This document shows, in pieces, positions 51,851-64,000 of a stretch of DNA of 64,000 bases. Source of the stretch: Eriocheir sinensis (lineage: Eukaryota; Arthropoda; Malacostraca; Decapoda; Varunidae); assembly GCF_024679095.1 (NCBI RefSeq), contig NC_066509.1, forward strand, positions 18,673,878-18,737,877, read 5' to 3'. The notes beneath the pieces were generated by a model. That model was given only the letters and a program-made list of their open reading frames with translations. It was not told the DNA's origin and did not search any database. Both the position numbers and the translations under genes were made by a program. Position 1 is the first letter of the stretch, and each line of letters starts with the position of its first letter.

Positions 51851-52119
51851 TCCTTTCATTATTATTCTCTTACTTTTGTTCTTATAATTTCTTGAACAGG
51901 TTTGCTTTGATGTTTTTCGTCCTTATTTTTCCTTATCAGAAACTTTGCTGCGCGTTTTTGCTTCACATTTTTAGTCTCGTCAATATTTTCGCGGCGTACG
52001 TTCAAGTCTCGGCAACTTTATTCATTACTCGCATCTTTACTTCGTTGTGGCTTTTTACGCTGGAAACTTTCTTCCCCATTCACACACATTTCACTTTCCT
52101 CCGAGGCTTTTATTTCATG

Positions 52120-52615
52120 ATAGTTTTTTTTCCTTTCGTATCACTTTTTCCCTACTTGTTTTTTTCCTTTCGTATCACTTTTTCCCTACTTGTTTTTTTC
52201 CATTCGTATCATTTTTTCCCTACTTGTTTTTTTCCTTTCGTATCACTTTTTCCCTACTTGTTTTTTTCCTTTCGTATCACTTTTTCCCTCCTTGTTTTTT
52301 TCCTTTCGTATCACTTTTTCCCTACTTGTTTTTTTCCTTTCGTATCACTTTTTCCCTACTTGTTTTTTTCCTTTCGTATCACTTTTTCCCTACTTGTTTT
52401 TTTTTCCTTTCGTATCACTTTTTCCCTACTTGTTTTTTTTCCTTTCGTATCACTTTTTCCCTACTTGTTTTTTTCTTTCGTGTCACTTTTTCCCTACTTG
52501 TTTTTGTTTCTTTCGTATCACTTTTTCCCTACTTGTTTTTTTTCTTTCGTGTCACTTTTTCCCTACTTGTTTTTTTCCTTTCGTATCACTTTTTCCCTAC
52601 TTGTTTTTTCTTTCG
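52120..52615. repeat. 34-bp minisatellite, about 14-15 copies
   Basis: The unit is a T7 run, then CCTTTCGTATCACTTTTTCC, then CTACTTG, with T-run length varying by 1-2 bp. Because 34 is not a multiple of 3, successive units read in rotating frames, and all three + frames stay open over 500 bp or more. The array is missing from duplication copy 2. It is contiguous, without spacers, so it is not a CRISPR array. Confidence 0.95.
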
Positions 52616-52714
52616 TATCACTTCCATGTTCTTGATTTTCTTTTTCTTTTTTTCTATTTTTTCCACTTTTCACTTTCTAGATTCATGTTTGCTTTCGTTT
52701 TTTTTTCGTGTGTA

Positions 52715-52847
<133 letters not shown>

Positions 52848-53611
52848 TTTCTCTACTTTTTCTCTCTAACTTCCATTTCCATCCTGATATTCGCCTGTCT
52901 CCACCTGTCATTTTATCCCTTTTTCCAGATTTTCCGCTTATTTATTTTTATTATATTTTTTTTCTAGTTTTTACTTATATTCTCCGTAACTCCTCTCATA
53001 CTTTTCTTTAATATTGAAGTTTCCCTTTAAATTTATTTGCCTCACCTTTGCCGTGTTTTCTTGTATTCCCCTTACTTTCCTTTATTTTTTCTTTCATTTA
53101 TCTTTGTTTCTCTTCAGTTTTCGATCATGTATTTTCCTCCTTTACCAGTTTTCCCGTTTCTTCTTCTGGTCGCTTCCCATTTTTCTTCATACTTTTCATT
53201 GTTACCTTTCATTAACTGTTTTCCCACTTTTTCCCTGAGTTTTCCAGCACATTTTCCATTTATCTTCGTTTTCCCTCAATTTTCCACCTCTTATTTTCCT
53301 TTCTCGCCTGTTTTCTCCTCGCGGTCGCTTCCCATTTTCTCCTCGCGTGGCACCTTCGGCTTGGCCCTGCTGCTGCCGGTGCCAAGGTGCCTTAACGACC
53401 CCCTGACGACAACCATAATGACCATCATCATACCCCCTCCCCCCCTGAAGCACCCCCTTGACCCCTTTCACCCTCCTCCCTTCAACACGCATTTTTCATT
53501 TATCCTTCACCCTTCTGCTATTTCTTCTAAATCATCTCCACCCTGGCCCGCCCCCTTCCAGTCACTGTCTCCTCCAGCCCAGTACCTGCCCACGTCCCTA
53601 TCACCCAGCAG

Positions 53612-53895
<284 letters not shown>

Positions 53896-54751
53896 GTTGC
53901 TCTTTTAGTTGTAGCAGCAGAAAGTTTTCGGCAAGAATTCCACAAGCCTGCCAGTAACTTTCCATTGTTTGCAAGACTGTGTGTTGCGGGCGGTGCGTTA
54001 TTAGTAAGGAGTGTCATGAAACATTCTGCGGACACAGCCAGCCATATTTGCATTACTTGGCGGGTCCCGTGATGGACAATACGGACACCGCCGGGCGTCA
54101 GCACGTGCCATAACCCGTGAAAAAAAATAATAATAAATAAGGAAATGTGTGTCTTGGGGAGCCATGAAAACGTAAATGTATGGCGCAGCCAGCACCAGCA
54201 GGACACGGCCTCTCTCATACTTTTCAATTTCATAGAATAGAGTGGAATGGAAAATGTGACATGTTATTATAAATTATTCAGGCTTTCGCTTAAATCGCAT
54301 TTTATCTATAATTTAATATACCGTCGTGTTCAGGGAACTTCTCTTTATAGGATAATATGGTTTATTTCAGTACTGGTTCAAGAACTCCCGCAAGTAGCAA
54401 TGATATGTAAAAAATGTTACACACATTTCGAGGCTGCTCTTTCACTTATTCACGTCTAAAGTTACGTTCGAACTTTCCCCACACTGCCTCAGTTGTCAAT
54501 TTTGCCATAAACCTTTTTTCCTTTCACTTTCCTCCCCTCGAATCCTCTTTCTTTCTTTCCTCTCCTCCCCATCACCACAACCCTTTCTTTCCTCGCATTC
54601 TTTTCCCTCCCATCGGATCCTCAATCTATTCCCCCCACCCCCCCCTCCCATCCCACCACCACCATCACCATTAGCACTTCCATAAAACATCATCCCCATA
54701 AAACCACCAACAACACCCACTACTGCTTTCCCTTCCTCCTCTTCGTTCCTT

Positions 54752-54771
54752 CTGTTACTACTGCTACTGAA

Positions 54772-54832
<61 letters not shown>

Positions 54833-54870
54833 TTATTATTATTACTACTACATACTACTACTACTACTGG
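54752..54870. repeat. (ACT)n trinucleotide tract
   Basis: Corresponds to 63160-63260 in copy 2, where CTC and ATT blocks are larger. Confidence 0.95.
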
Positions 54871-54972
54871 GAGACAAAGAGCGTTCATTCACCGCCAATA
54901 AATGACAGGTGGAGGTACTAAAGAGAAACATTATCCGATCAGTGGTAGATTAAAAAGTATTAATTGATCTGG

Positions 54973-55113
<141 letters not shown>

Positions 55114-55849
55114 GATAATAATAAATGTTGTGTGAGAGAATTATATAGCTTGATAGATATAGAGATAGAAAGAAAAATAAATATGCAGATGGATAGATGA
55201 TAAAGTAGATGTTTGAGTAGAAAGGTTTAGGTACAGATGGATAGATAAATGAATATTAGAAAGAAATACAGACAAATAAACAGACCAGAAATATACAGAA
55301 CTTCATTCTCAGGTGACAGGAGGCTCATGTCACATCATGGAACTGATCAAGAGAATCTAATGCCAGCATTTGAACTCTGTCAAGATCGGCTCACTGCTCT
55401 CGGTCTTGTCTTCTTCATTATTAGAACAAGACATCATGACGCCTCCACATTAAACATAAAGACGATCGTAGTAAACAAAAGTAGTTGAGTGGCTACTAAA
55501 TACGTAAAAACAGGAAGCAAGAAAAATAAGAAAAAAATATGAAGGATCGGCAAAGGTTAGAAAGAATGACAGCATATGTACGACATTCGGGAACAGATAG
55601 AGCAAAGGGGAATTAAAACAGGGACAAGAACTAAACTGAAATTTGCACTCTCATGAGGCCGGAGCGGGGGGACGGAATACAGAAGCAGGGCGTGGTTAGG
55701 AAGGAGCCCGGGAGGAACGTTTAACAGAATAAACTGAAAGGTTACACGCTGAGACTAAATAGACTAAATAGTAGAGTGTCTCACAGGTGTCAAGGCTCCG
55801 GGGGGAGGGTTAAAGGCCGATAGTAAGCGTCCACCTGTCATTATTATCA

Positions 55850-56400
55850 CTAAACTCTAATAACATTACTTTTCAGAATTTAGAAGGCTTACTACGCAGT
55901 ATAAACTCTTTGGTCAAATAAAGGAAGGTTTGGTTTATTATAAAAGTTAAGGTTCTGTAGTTTGTGTTTCTTTCGTTGGTGAGACATAGCTTTGGTAATG
56001 ACTCAGCTATTAATATTACTGCTTATTAGAATTTAAAAGGTTTATTAACCTATGTAAGTTGTTCAATCGAATAGATGGTTTGGTTCATTCCAGAAGGAGA
56101 ATGAGTAATAGTTTTGTCGGCGGTGAAAGAAAGTGACAGGGTGCTACTTATCAGTAAAATCTATTAATACTACTTTTTGGGTTTTAGAAAGGTTGCACGC
56201 TCTGTAAGCTCTTAGTCGAACAAGCGAAGGTTTGATTAATTCCTGAAGTCTAATATAATTGTTTTTTTACAGTAAAAATGAGACGTTGCTTTAGCAATTT
56301 CTAAACTCTATTAATATTGCTGCTTATTGGGATTTAGATTTGCTACACGTTAGTCAAGTGGGTTAAGGTTTGGTTTATCCATGAGCTGAGGGTCCAATAG
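55850..56400. repeat. Four diverged tandem units, period about 150 bp
   Basis: 'CTATTAATATTRCTKCTTATTRGRATTTA' and variants recur near 55855, 56007, 56161 and 56308. Each is followed by 'aaggYttRctacRc', 'gtcRaataaR' and 'aggtttggttYatt' words. No coding potential. Confidence 0.75.
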
Positions 56401-56544
56401 TTTTCACGCCAGACCAGAATCCGATCCAAGATAAGCCGCGCAAACATAATTATTCAGGCTGCGAGGCTAGGCGTTGAGGCCACTCTCTATCCGGGCTGCC
56501 TTGGGTCCCGGTGAGCTGGTCGAGGGTGTCGATGGCTGCCGGAA

Positions 56545-56850
56545 GTGCAGGTAGACTTTAGTTCATCAGATTAAAGGTTAGGTCCTCAGTCCAGTACAGC
56601 AGGTTTGTAAGCTTCCAAAACCTACGAAAAACTACCAAAAACTATCCAAATGCTTCGAATATTTCTGGTATAGTTCAAGGATGCTAAAAAATTATGGCAG
56701 AGATGGACGTAGACTTGGTCATGCAGATTCAAGAGAAAGTTCCTCGTCCCAACACGGCGGGTTAGCCAGTTTCCAAAAACAAAGAAAAACTACCACAAAA
56801 CACGACAATTCCTGGTAAAACGTTTGGTGATCATAAAAAGCAAAGAAATT
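56545..56850. repeat. Two diverged tandem units, period about 160 bp
   Basis: 'gtagactt-gtcatRcagattYaag' (56548, 56709), 'tcccaRYaCRgcRggttWg' and 'aaaaactacca' recur at the same spacing. 56850-57180 is unique sequence with nothing recognised. Confidence 0.6.
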
Positions 56851-57181
56851 TAAGGAAGTTTTGCAGGAAATATCGTTAGCATCGGGCGCTTAATAAACAA
56901 CCTGACCATTATGGAGAGCACAGGTTGGTTTAGTCTGGTCTGGCCGCTTATGTACATGAACGCTGGAATTGGATTGTGAAATTGAATCTAAACGTAAAGG
57001 GCGATGACTTGGCTGTTGGCGACCATGAAAAAGTGCTGCAGTATTTCCGGGAGGGTTCAGAGTTAAGGATCGGGTGGTGGAGAATGTGACAAGGGCAAAG
57101 TTGTGGGGTTTGTGTCCCTGTCTTATTGGTGAAGGAGAGTGACGGGACTTTAGTGATACAAGAAGGAAATTTATATCATTC

Positions 57182-57480
57182 TTATGGGGCGGTCGAGAAA
57201 GAATTAAAGTTATAGGAAGGAGGAAGTACAGACGAACGTTGGATGTCCTTCAGTCTACCAGTAAAAGAGATTAAAGAGAAAAATATTCTGGTAAACTCTT
57301 GCATTAAGAAGTTGAAGAGCATTAGGGATGAGCTAGCGCATAAGTTTTGCGGAGTGAGGCAGCGGAGAGAGGGGGGAGGGGTGTGGCGTGACCCAGATGG
57401 CACGTTGAGAAGACAGTTGCCATGAAAGCAGCGATAAAAGACACGCAGCAAGGAAACCAACGACCTAACGAGAGTATAAA
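57182..57480 (-). pseudogene. Family J-related LINE, short C-terminal fragment (copy H)
   Basis: Minus strand: LLRVFYRCFHGNC corresponds to LSIFYRYFHADC, and PPSYNFNSF to PPAYDLNSF, of family J, with a frameshift between them. At DNA level 57215-57310 matches 47995-48100. This is an old, highly decayed fragment or a related subfamily. Confidence 0.7.
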
Positions 57481-57796
57481 AAAAAGAAAACAGAAGCAAG
57501 AAAAAATGAAAAAGAAGAAGGAGAAGCAGAAGAAAAAATAACATACGAATAATTTAATGAATGAAGCTGTTGGTAAATAAATATATAAACAAGTAAATAA
57601 GTGAATAATGATAATAATGACTAATAATGATAATAATAATAACATAAACTTCTCCCATCATCTCATCCTCTGCTTTTTTCCCTTCCCTCCTTTCCTCCTC
57701 CTTCCCTCCTTCCTCCCCTCCGTCCCTTCCTTCACCTCTGTTCATCCATCTTCCTCCTCCGTCCCGTCAGTCTGGCAATCACCCCCTCCTGTTGAC

Positions 57797-58116
<320 letters not shown>

Positions 58117-58159
58117 TTAAGTCGATGAAATGCATGATCTTCCCATGTCCATGTATCAT

Positions 58160-58572
58160 CTTTTTCTCCTCCTCCTCCTCCTCCTCCTCCTCTTCCTCCT
58201 CCTGCTCCTCTCCTATTTTTCACCCACCACCCTCTCGTTCTTCCTACCTTGACCTTCCCTTCCTCCCTCTTTTTCTTCCTCTCATGTAGAAACTCTTATT
58301 TTTATATTATTCTTCCTTGCACCCTTCCGCCGGCCTTCCTTCTCTTCCCTACCGTCATCCCTTGCTCTCTTCCTCTTCATGAATCATTTATTTATTCAGT
58401 CAATCAGTCATTCAGTCAGTTGTTCATAATGACTTCAGTTCCTTTCATACTTTCACATTTAATACACCAAATAGGCTATTTTTAAATAATACTCTTTTAC
58501 TTCTATTTGTGAGTAGTTGTTTTCAATCCTCATTACTTTTTTAACTATTTTTACTACTGTTTCTTCTGCTAT

Positions 58573-58628
<56 letters not shown>

Positions 58629-58690
58629 CTGCTGCTGCTGCTGCTATTACTACTACTGCTATTCCTACTAGCCTACTACTACTACTTCTT
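58160..58690. repeat. (CTC)n and (ACT)n arrays in pyrimidine-rich sequence
   Basis: CTC at 58162-58210 and ACT at 58573-58627 with CTG variants to 58640. 58700-59190 is T/C-rich without units or genes. Confidence 0.9.
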
Positions 58691-59198
58691 CTACTACCTG
58701 TTTTCATTTATGTTTATCTTCGTTTCTTTTTCACCATTCTTTTTCAACATGTCTTTCCTAATATTCTGCTTCTCACGTCCTTTCCTCCAAGTCCTTCCTT
58801 CCTCCTTTTTTAACCACGTCACGGACTCTCTTCCTTTACCATTTTCTTAAAGTTTTTCTCGTTCTTTCTTACTCTTTAGTGCTTTCTTTCCTTTTTCTTT
58901 CCACTTTATTCTCTCGGCATTTCTCCCTCTTACTTTTTCTTTATTCTTTTCTCTCTTTTTTTTTTCTTCCATCCTTATATCCACCTCTGTCTTTTCTCCT
59001 TCTTTTTCTTCTTCAATCCCTTTCTAAATTTACCGTCTTCCTTTACTTCTCAGAGTCCTTCCATTACTTCACACTTTCCTCTTCCCTTTCTTCCCTCCCC
59101 CACTCCTCCACTCACCCAGAATTTTTCATCCCATTTTTTTCCTCACATTCTCCGCGTCTCAAGGTCACTCAAGGTACGCGTCTTTTGAAACAAACTAA

Positions 59199-60026
59199 TA
59201 GGCGCACCTAACATTACCAAATGTGGGGCACAAACTTGGCGGAGGGACTGTTTTTTGGGCGCCATTAAAGGTAATGGCTAAAGAGTAGCTTAGCCGGCTA
59301 TTTTGTTTTCATTTATTAATGATCCACGAGACATCCTGGAGTTAAATCAAAGTATGTGCTTATCTTTGTATTCATTCATACACACACTGGTAACATTTCT
59401 GTGGAGTCTGATTCACTTATTAGAGTGAAATTCTATTGTGATAAACAGTCACAAATTCGTGTCACTAGTAAACATGAAACTAGTAATGTAAGTTTTGGCA
59501 CCATGAAATATACACAAATAGATAAATATGAAAGCTCACGAAGTCACAATAAGTGACATCACCTGCTTTACGCAGTAAAAGTATGCTATTTTAGGTATCT
59601 GACACCCGCAATATGGCAGGCTGCTGCTGCCTCGGCCACAGATTATTGCCAGATTGTCATACTCAGCCGAATATATTTCCCGACTTCCTGCCCCAGAACT
59701 GTCTTCTGGGCTCCAAAAACGAAACTACTTTATAGTTATCGTAAAAAAAGAGTAAGACCTTGATGTTTCTCGGCAATAGTTAGGCGTCAGAAACCGTTAA
59801 ATACTATGCTCTGAGTACGACAATCTGGCAACGGTGGCTATACGTATTTTCATATTATTGTTCTGTTGTTTATTGAATGTTGTGTTCAAGAAAAAGAATA
59901 CCCATAATTTTAGTTAGTTTTTGGTTGTAAGGATTCTTTACGAAATACAAGTATAACATTATCTTCTTTTACTTAGGAAACATCCTGAATCCTGGATCGG
60001 CTATGGTATTGTTAGGTGCGCCTATT
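59199..60026. mobile_element. TIR DNA transposon, non-autonomous, about 827 bp
   Basis: The ends are inverted repeats of about 21 bp with one mismatch: TAGGCGCACCTAACATTACC on the left (59199 onward) and its inverse TATTGTTAGGTGCGCCTA on the right (to 60024). With the ends set at GGCGCACC, the flanking bases are TA on both sides, so a TA target duplication (Tc1/mariner-like) is possible. An AT dinucleotide also fits, so the superfamily is unresolved. The interior is AT-rich with a 66-codon frame and no transposase. Confidence 0.75.
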
Positions 60027-60124
60027 AAGAAGAGAAGGTGATTGATAAAGAAGTCGTAGTTTATATTTACTTAACGATGATTAATATCGCTCGTTAATTA
60101 GCCAGGCGATCCAGCAAGAATCAC

Positions 60125-60352
<228 letters not shown>

Positions 60353-60385
60353 TGACTCTCTGACTGACTTATATGGAAATACAAG

Positions 60386-60714
<329 letters not shown>

Positions 60715-61027
60715 GTGTGGGTGTGTGTGTGTGTGTCGCTGCTCCCCCCTTCACAGGTAGGGGAGGTGTTGCTTTTAATTAACGGGAAAATTTCTAAAGG
60801 TTTTGGTCATTAATAACACCGTCCGCGTAAAAAAAAAGTCGTTTAGTGTTCTGCAATAGGCAGTTATTTGTTTGTCTATTTATATTTAATATCTTTGTGT
60901 ATCATTTTTGTTCTTATTCCACTTTCTTCCCCATTCACACACATTTTCACTTTTCACTTTCCAGAGTCGTGTTTGCTTTTTTTTTTTATTTGTGTGTGTG
61001 TACTTTTTCACTACTTTTTCTTTTTAA

Positions 61028-61268
61028 CCCGTCCGCTGCGATTGGCACGGATTTGGCTTGCACTGTCAGTCTGGTAATATATACTTTCAGGTCTTTCTCT
61101 GCCTCTGTGGTGGACAGTGGAGTATTTTTCTTGTGGTATTGGTATGCTGGATATCCCCTCCCAAGGTACAGGACTTTACATGTTTCTTCATTGAATTAAA
61201 GCAGCCACTTTTTGTTCCATTCATGTGGCTTGGCGAGGTCTTCTTGTAGGAAATCCGCAGTCAAGAGG
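61028..61268. mobile_element. TTAA-flanked MITE (piggyBac-like), 241 bp
   Basis: Bounded by TTAA at 61024-61027 and 61269-61272. The ends CCCGTCCGCTGCG and, inverted, CCTCTTGACTGCGG are loosely matching. Duplication copy 1 has the uninterrupted site near 52860-52875 (ctctaacttccatt), so the insertion boundaries are supported by a paralogous empty site. No coding capacity. Confidence 0.85.
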
Positions 61269-62013
61269 TTAACATTCATCTCCATTCTGATATTCGCCTA
61301 TCTCCTCCTGTCATTTTATCCCTTTTTCCTTATTTTTAGCTGAGTTATTTTTCTTGTTATCTTTTTTTTCAATTTTTTATTTACATTCTCTTTAATTTGT
61401 CTCATACTTTTTTTAATATTGAATTTTCCCTTTAAATTTAGTTTTCTCACCTTTGCCGTTTTCTCATATATTCCCAGTATTTTCCTTTATTTTTTTCTGT
61501 AATCATTTATCGTTGTTTCTCTTCAGTTTTCGATCATGTATTTTCCTCCTTTACCAATTTTCCCGTTTCTTCTTCTTGTCGCTTCCCATTTTCCTTTATA
61601 TTTTTCATTGTTACCTTTCCTTAACTATTCTCCCACTTTTTCCCTCAGTTTTCCAACACATTCTCCATTCTCCATCGTTTTCCTTCAATTTTCCATCACT
61701 AGTTTTCCTTTCTCGCCTGTTTTCTCCTCGAGGTCGCTTTCCATTTTCTCCTCTCGTGGCACCTTCGGCTTGGCCCTGCTGCTACCGGTGCCAAGGTGCC
61801 TTAACGACTCCCTAACGACCACCATAATGACCATCACTATCCCCCCTCCTCCCCTGAACCCCCCCTTGACCTCTTTCAGCCTCCTCCTTTCAACACGCAT
61901 TTTTCATTTATCCTTCACCCTTCTGCTATTTCTTCTAAATGATCACCCTGGCCCGCCCCCTTCCAGTCACTACTTCCTCCAGCCCAGTCCCTGCCCACGT
62001 CCCAACCACCCAG

Positions 62014-62138
62014 CAGCAGTAGTAGTGAAAGTAGTAGTGGAGGTAGTAGCAGTAGTAGTAGAAGTAGTAGCAGTAGTAGTAGTAGTAGTTGTAGTAGTAG
62101 TAGTTGTAGTAGTAGTAGTAGTGGTAGTAGTAGTAGTA

Positions 62139-62178
<40 letters not shown>

Positions 62179-62285
62179 TGTAGTAGTAGTAGTGGTAGTA
62201 GTAGTAGTAATAATAGTAGTAGTAGCAGTAGTAATAGTAGTAGTAGGAGTAGTAGTAGTAGTTGTTGTTGTTGTTGTTGTTGTTG
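62014..62285. repeat. (AGT)n-(TTG)n trinucleotide tract
   Basis: Counterpart of 53612-53895. Confidence 0.95.
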
Positions 62286-63159
62286 CTCTTTTAGTTGTAG
62301 CAGCAGAAAATTTTTCGGGAAGAATTCCACAAGCCTGCCAGTAACTTTCCAATGTTTGCAAGAGTGTGTTACTGGCGGTGCGTTATTATATAGGGAGTGT
62401 CCCGAAACATTTTGCGGACACAGCCAGCCATATTTGCATTACTCGGCGGGTTCCGTGATGGACAGTGCGGACACCGCCGGGCGTCAGGACGTACCATAAC
62501 CCATGAAAAAATTAAAGAACATTAATAAATAAGGAAGTGTGTGTCTTGGGAGCCATGAAAACGTGAATGTATGGCGTAGCGCTCACGCCAGCACCGCCAG
62601 GACACGGCCAGCGTGCCCACTTATATTCTCCGTAACTTCTCTCATGCTTTTCAATTACATAGAATGAAGAATGTGACATGTTATTGTAAGTGATTCAAGC
62701 TTTCGCCTAAATCGCATTTTATCTATAATTTAGTATATCGTCGTGTTCAGGGAACTTCTCTTTATAGGATAATATGGTTTATTTCATTGCTGGTTCAAGA
62801 ACTCTCGCAAGTAGCTATGACATGTAAAAAGTGTTACATACATTTCGGGGCTGCTCTTCACGTCATAAGTTACGTTCGAACTTTCCCCACACTACCTCAG
62901 ATGTCAGTTTTTCCATAAACCTCTTTTCCTTTCACTTTCCTCCCCTCTAATCCTCTTGCTTTCTCCCCTCTCCTCCCCATCACCACAACCCTTTCTTTCC
63001 TCTCACTCTTTTCCCTCCCATCGGATCCTCAATCTATTCCCTCCTCCCCTCCCCCCCCCACTACCACCATTAGCACTTCCATAAAACATCATCCCCATAA
63101 AACCACCAACAACACCCACTACTGCTTACCCTTCCTCCTCTTCGTTCCTTCTGTTACTA

Positions 63160-63367
63160 CTGCCACTGCTCCTACTCCTCCTCCTCCTCCTCCTCCTCCT
63201 ACTACTACTACTACTACTACTATTATTATTATTATTATTACTACTACATACTACTACTTCTGGGAGACAAAGAGCGTCCATTCATCGCCCATAAATGAAA
63301 GTTGGAGATACTAAAGAGAAACATTATCCGATCAATGGTAGTTTAAAAAGTATTGATTGATCTGGAC

Positions 63368-63420
<53 letters not shown>
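63160..63420. repeat. (CTC)n-(ACT)n-(ATT)n tract and (GT)25
   Basis: CTC at 63172-63200, ACT/ATT to 63250, and GT at 63371-63420. Confidence 0.95.
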
Positions 63421-63424
<4 letters not shown>

Positions 63425-64000
63425 ATAAATGTTGTGTGAGAGAATTACATAGCTTGATAGATATAGAGATAGAAAGAAAGATAAATATTCAGATGGATTG
63501 ATGATAAAGTAGATGTTTGAGTAGAAAGGTTTAGGTACAGGTGGATAGATAAATGAATATTGTAAAGAAATACAGACAAATAGACAGACCAAAAATTTAC
63601 AGAACTTCATTCTCAGGTGACAGGAGGCTCATGTCACATCAGGGAACTGGTCAAGAGAGTCTAATGCCAGCCTTTAAACTCTGTCAAGATCGGCTCACTG
63701 CTCTCGGTTTTGTTTTCTTCATTATTAGAACACGACAACATGACGCCTCCACATTAAACATAAAGAGAATCGTAGTAAACAAAAGTAGTTGAGTGGTTAC
63801 TAAATACGTAAAAACAGAAAGCAAGAAAAATAAGAACAAAAATATGAATGATCGGAAAAGGTTGGAAAGAATATGACAACAGATGGACGACATTCGGGAA
63901 AAGAAAGAGTAAAGGGGAATTAATAACAGGGAGATGAACTAAACTGAAATCTGCCACTCCCGCGAGGCCTCAACACACGGATGAGCAGCAGGACAGTTCC

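Larger units (their letters stand above)
60737..63970 (+). repeat. Segmental duplication, copy 2
   Basis: Counterpart of 47625-55663 in the same orientation, about 5 kb downstream of copy 1. It lacks LINE copy E and the 34-bp minisatellite, and has its own MITE (61028-61268). Similarity seems to fade after about 63970, close to the window end, so the true right edge may lie outside. A hairpin-forming GGCACCTT...AAGGTGCC block (61757-61801) is kept in both copies. Confidence 0.93.

Noticed and set aside
52120..52615. CRISPR-like array
   Set aside because: Units are contiguous with no unique spacers, and the context is eukaryotic.
53345..53395. Conserved coding exon (RGTFGLALLLPVPRC) in both duplication copies
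   Set aside because: Identity is explained by the recent duplication; the segment is a hairpin-prone GC patch with no splice sites or third copy to compare.

Overview
The window reads as intergenic or intronic DNA of an arthropod, most probably a decapod crustacean. The reasons are the very high density of long dinucleotide microsatellites (GA/CT, GT/AC, TA) and ACT-type trinucleotide tracts, several families of CR1-, L2- and Jockey/CR1-group LINEs, tRNA-derived SINEs, and degenerate tracts of the arthropod telomere motif (CCTAA/TTAGG). I found no host protein gene, rRNA or genuine tRNA gene that I can support. Almost every long open frame is either low-complexity repeat read as protein or a LINE remnant. 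The species assignment is inference.

Layout. 1-4.4 kb: a CR1-like LINE 3' fragment (minus strand) among microsatellites. 4.4-9.4 kb: diverged tandem arrays with ~165-190 bp periods, a 779-bp TIR element (4904-5682) and a hAT-type MITE (7664-8166). 9.4-17.7 kb: microsatellites, a three-unit ~141-bp repeat, a 2.0-kb TIR element (12388-14412) inside a telomere-like CCTAA tract, a long C-rich minisatellite (14.9-15.7 kb) and pyrimidine tracts, ending at a TTAA-flanked MITE (17652-17874). 17.9-23.9 kb: microsatellites, two CpG-rich patches, two LINE tail fragments and G-rich sequence.

23.9-32.0 kb is the most structured part. A CR1-like LINE (copy A) is split by a 6.1-kb insertion. The insertion consists of two copies of a second LINE family (here 'family J') joined head to head, with poly(A) tails facing outward on both sides. 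32-43.5 kb: homopurine and homopyrimidine stretches, three SINEs, a 330-bp (TA)n, a degenerate CR1-like copy, a third LINE 3' end, and an L2-like LINE fragment. 43.6-46.7 kb: CR1-like copy B, the most complete of its family, with the end of an ORF1 esterase, endonuclease and reverse transcriptase, but several disabling mutations. 47.6-55.7 kb and 60.7-64 kb are two direct copies of one segmental duplication. Copy 1 has since gained a family J LINE (47830-51090) and a 34-bp minisatellite; copy 2 has gained a TTAA-flanked MITE. Between them lie ~150-160 bp diverged tandem repeats, a short family J fragment and an 827-bp TIR element.

How the parts relate: the autonomous-type proteins here are LINE endonuclease/reverse transcriptases, and the SINEs and 5'-truncated LINE copies are typical products of such machinery. 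The MITEs carry TIRs but no recognisable transposase, so they would depend on enzymes encoded elsewhere. The only near-complete frame is family J copy C (minus strand, 25110-28070), broken by two nonsense codons. I see no clearly new biological system. The strongest unusual structures are the head-to-head LINE pair, the repeated LINE/microsatellite junctions, and the duplication pair that serves as natural filled and empty sites.
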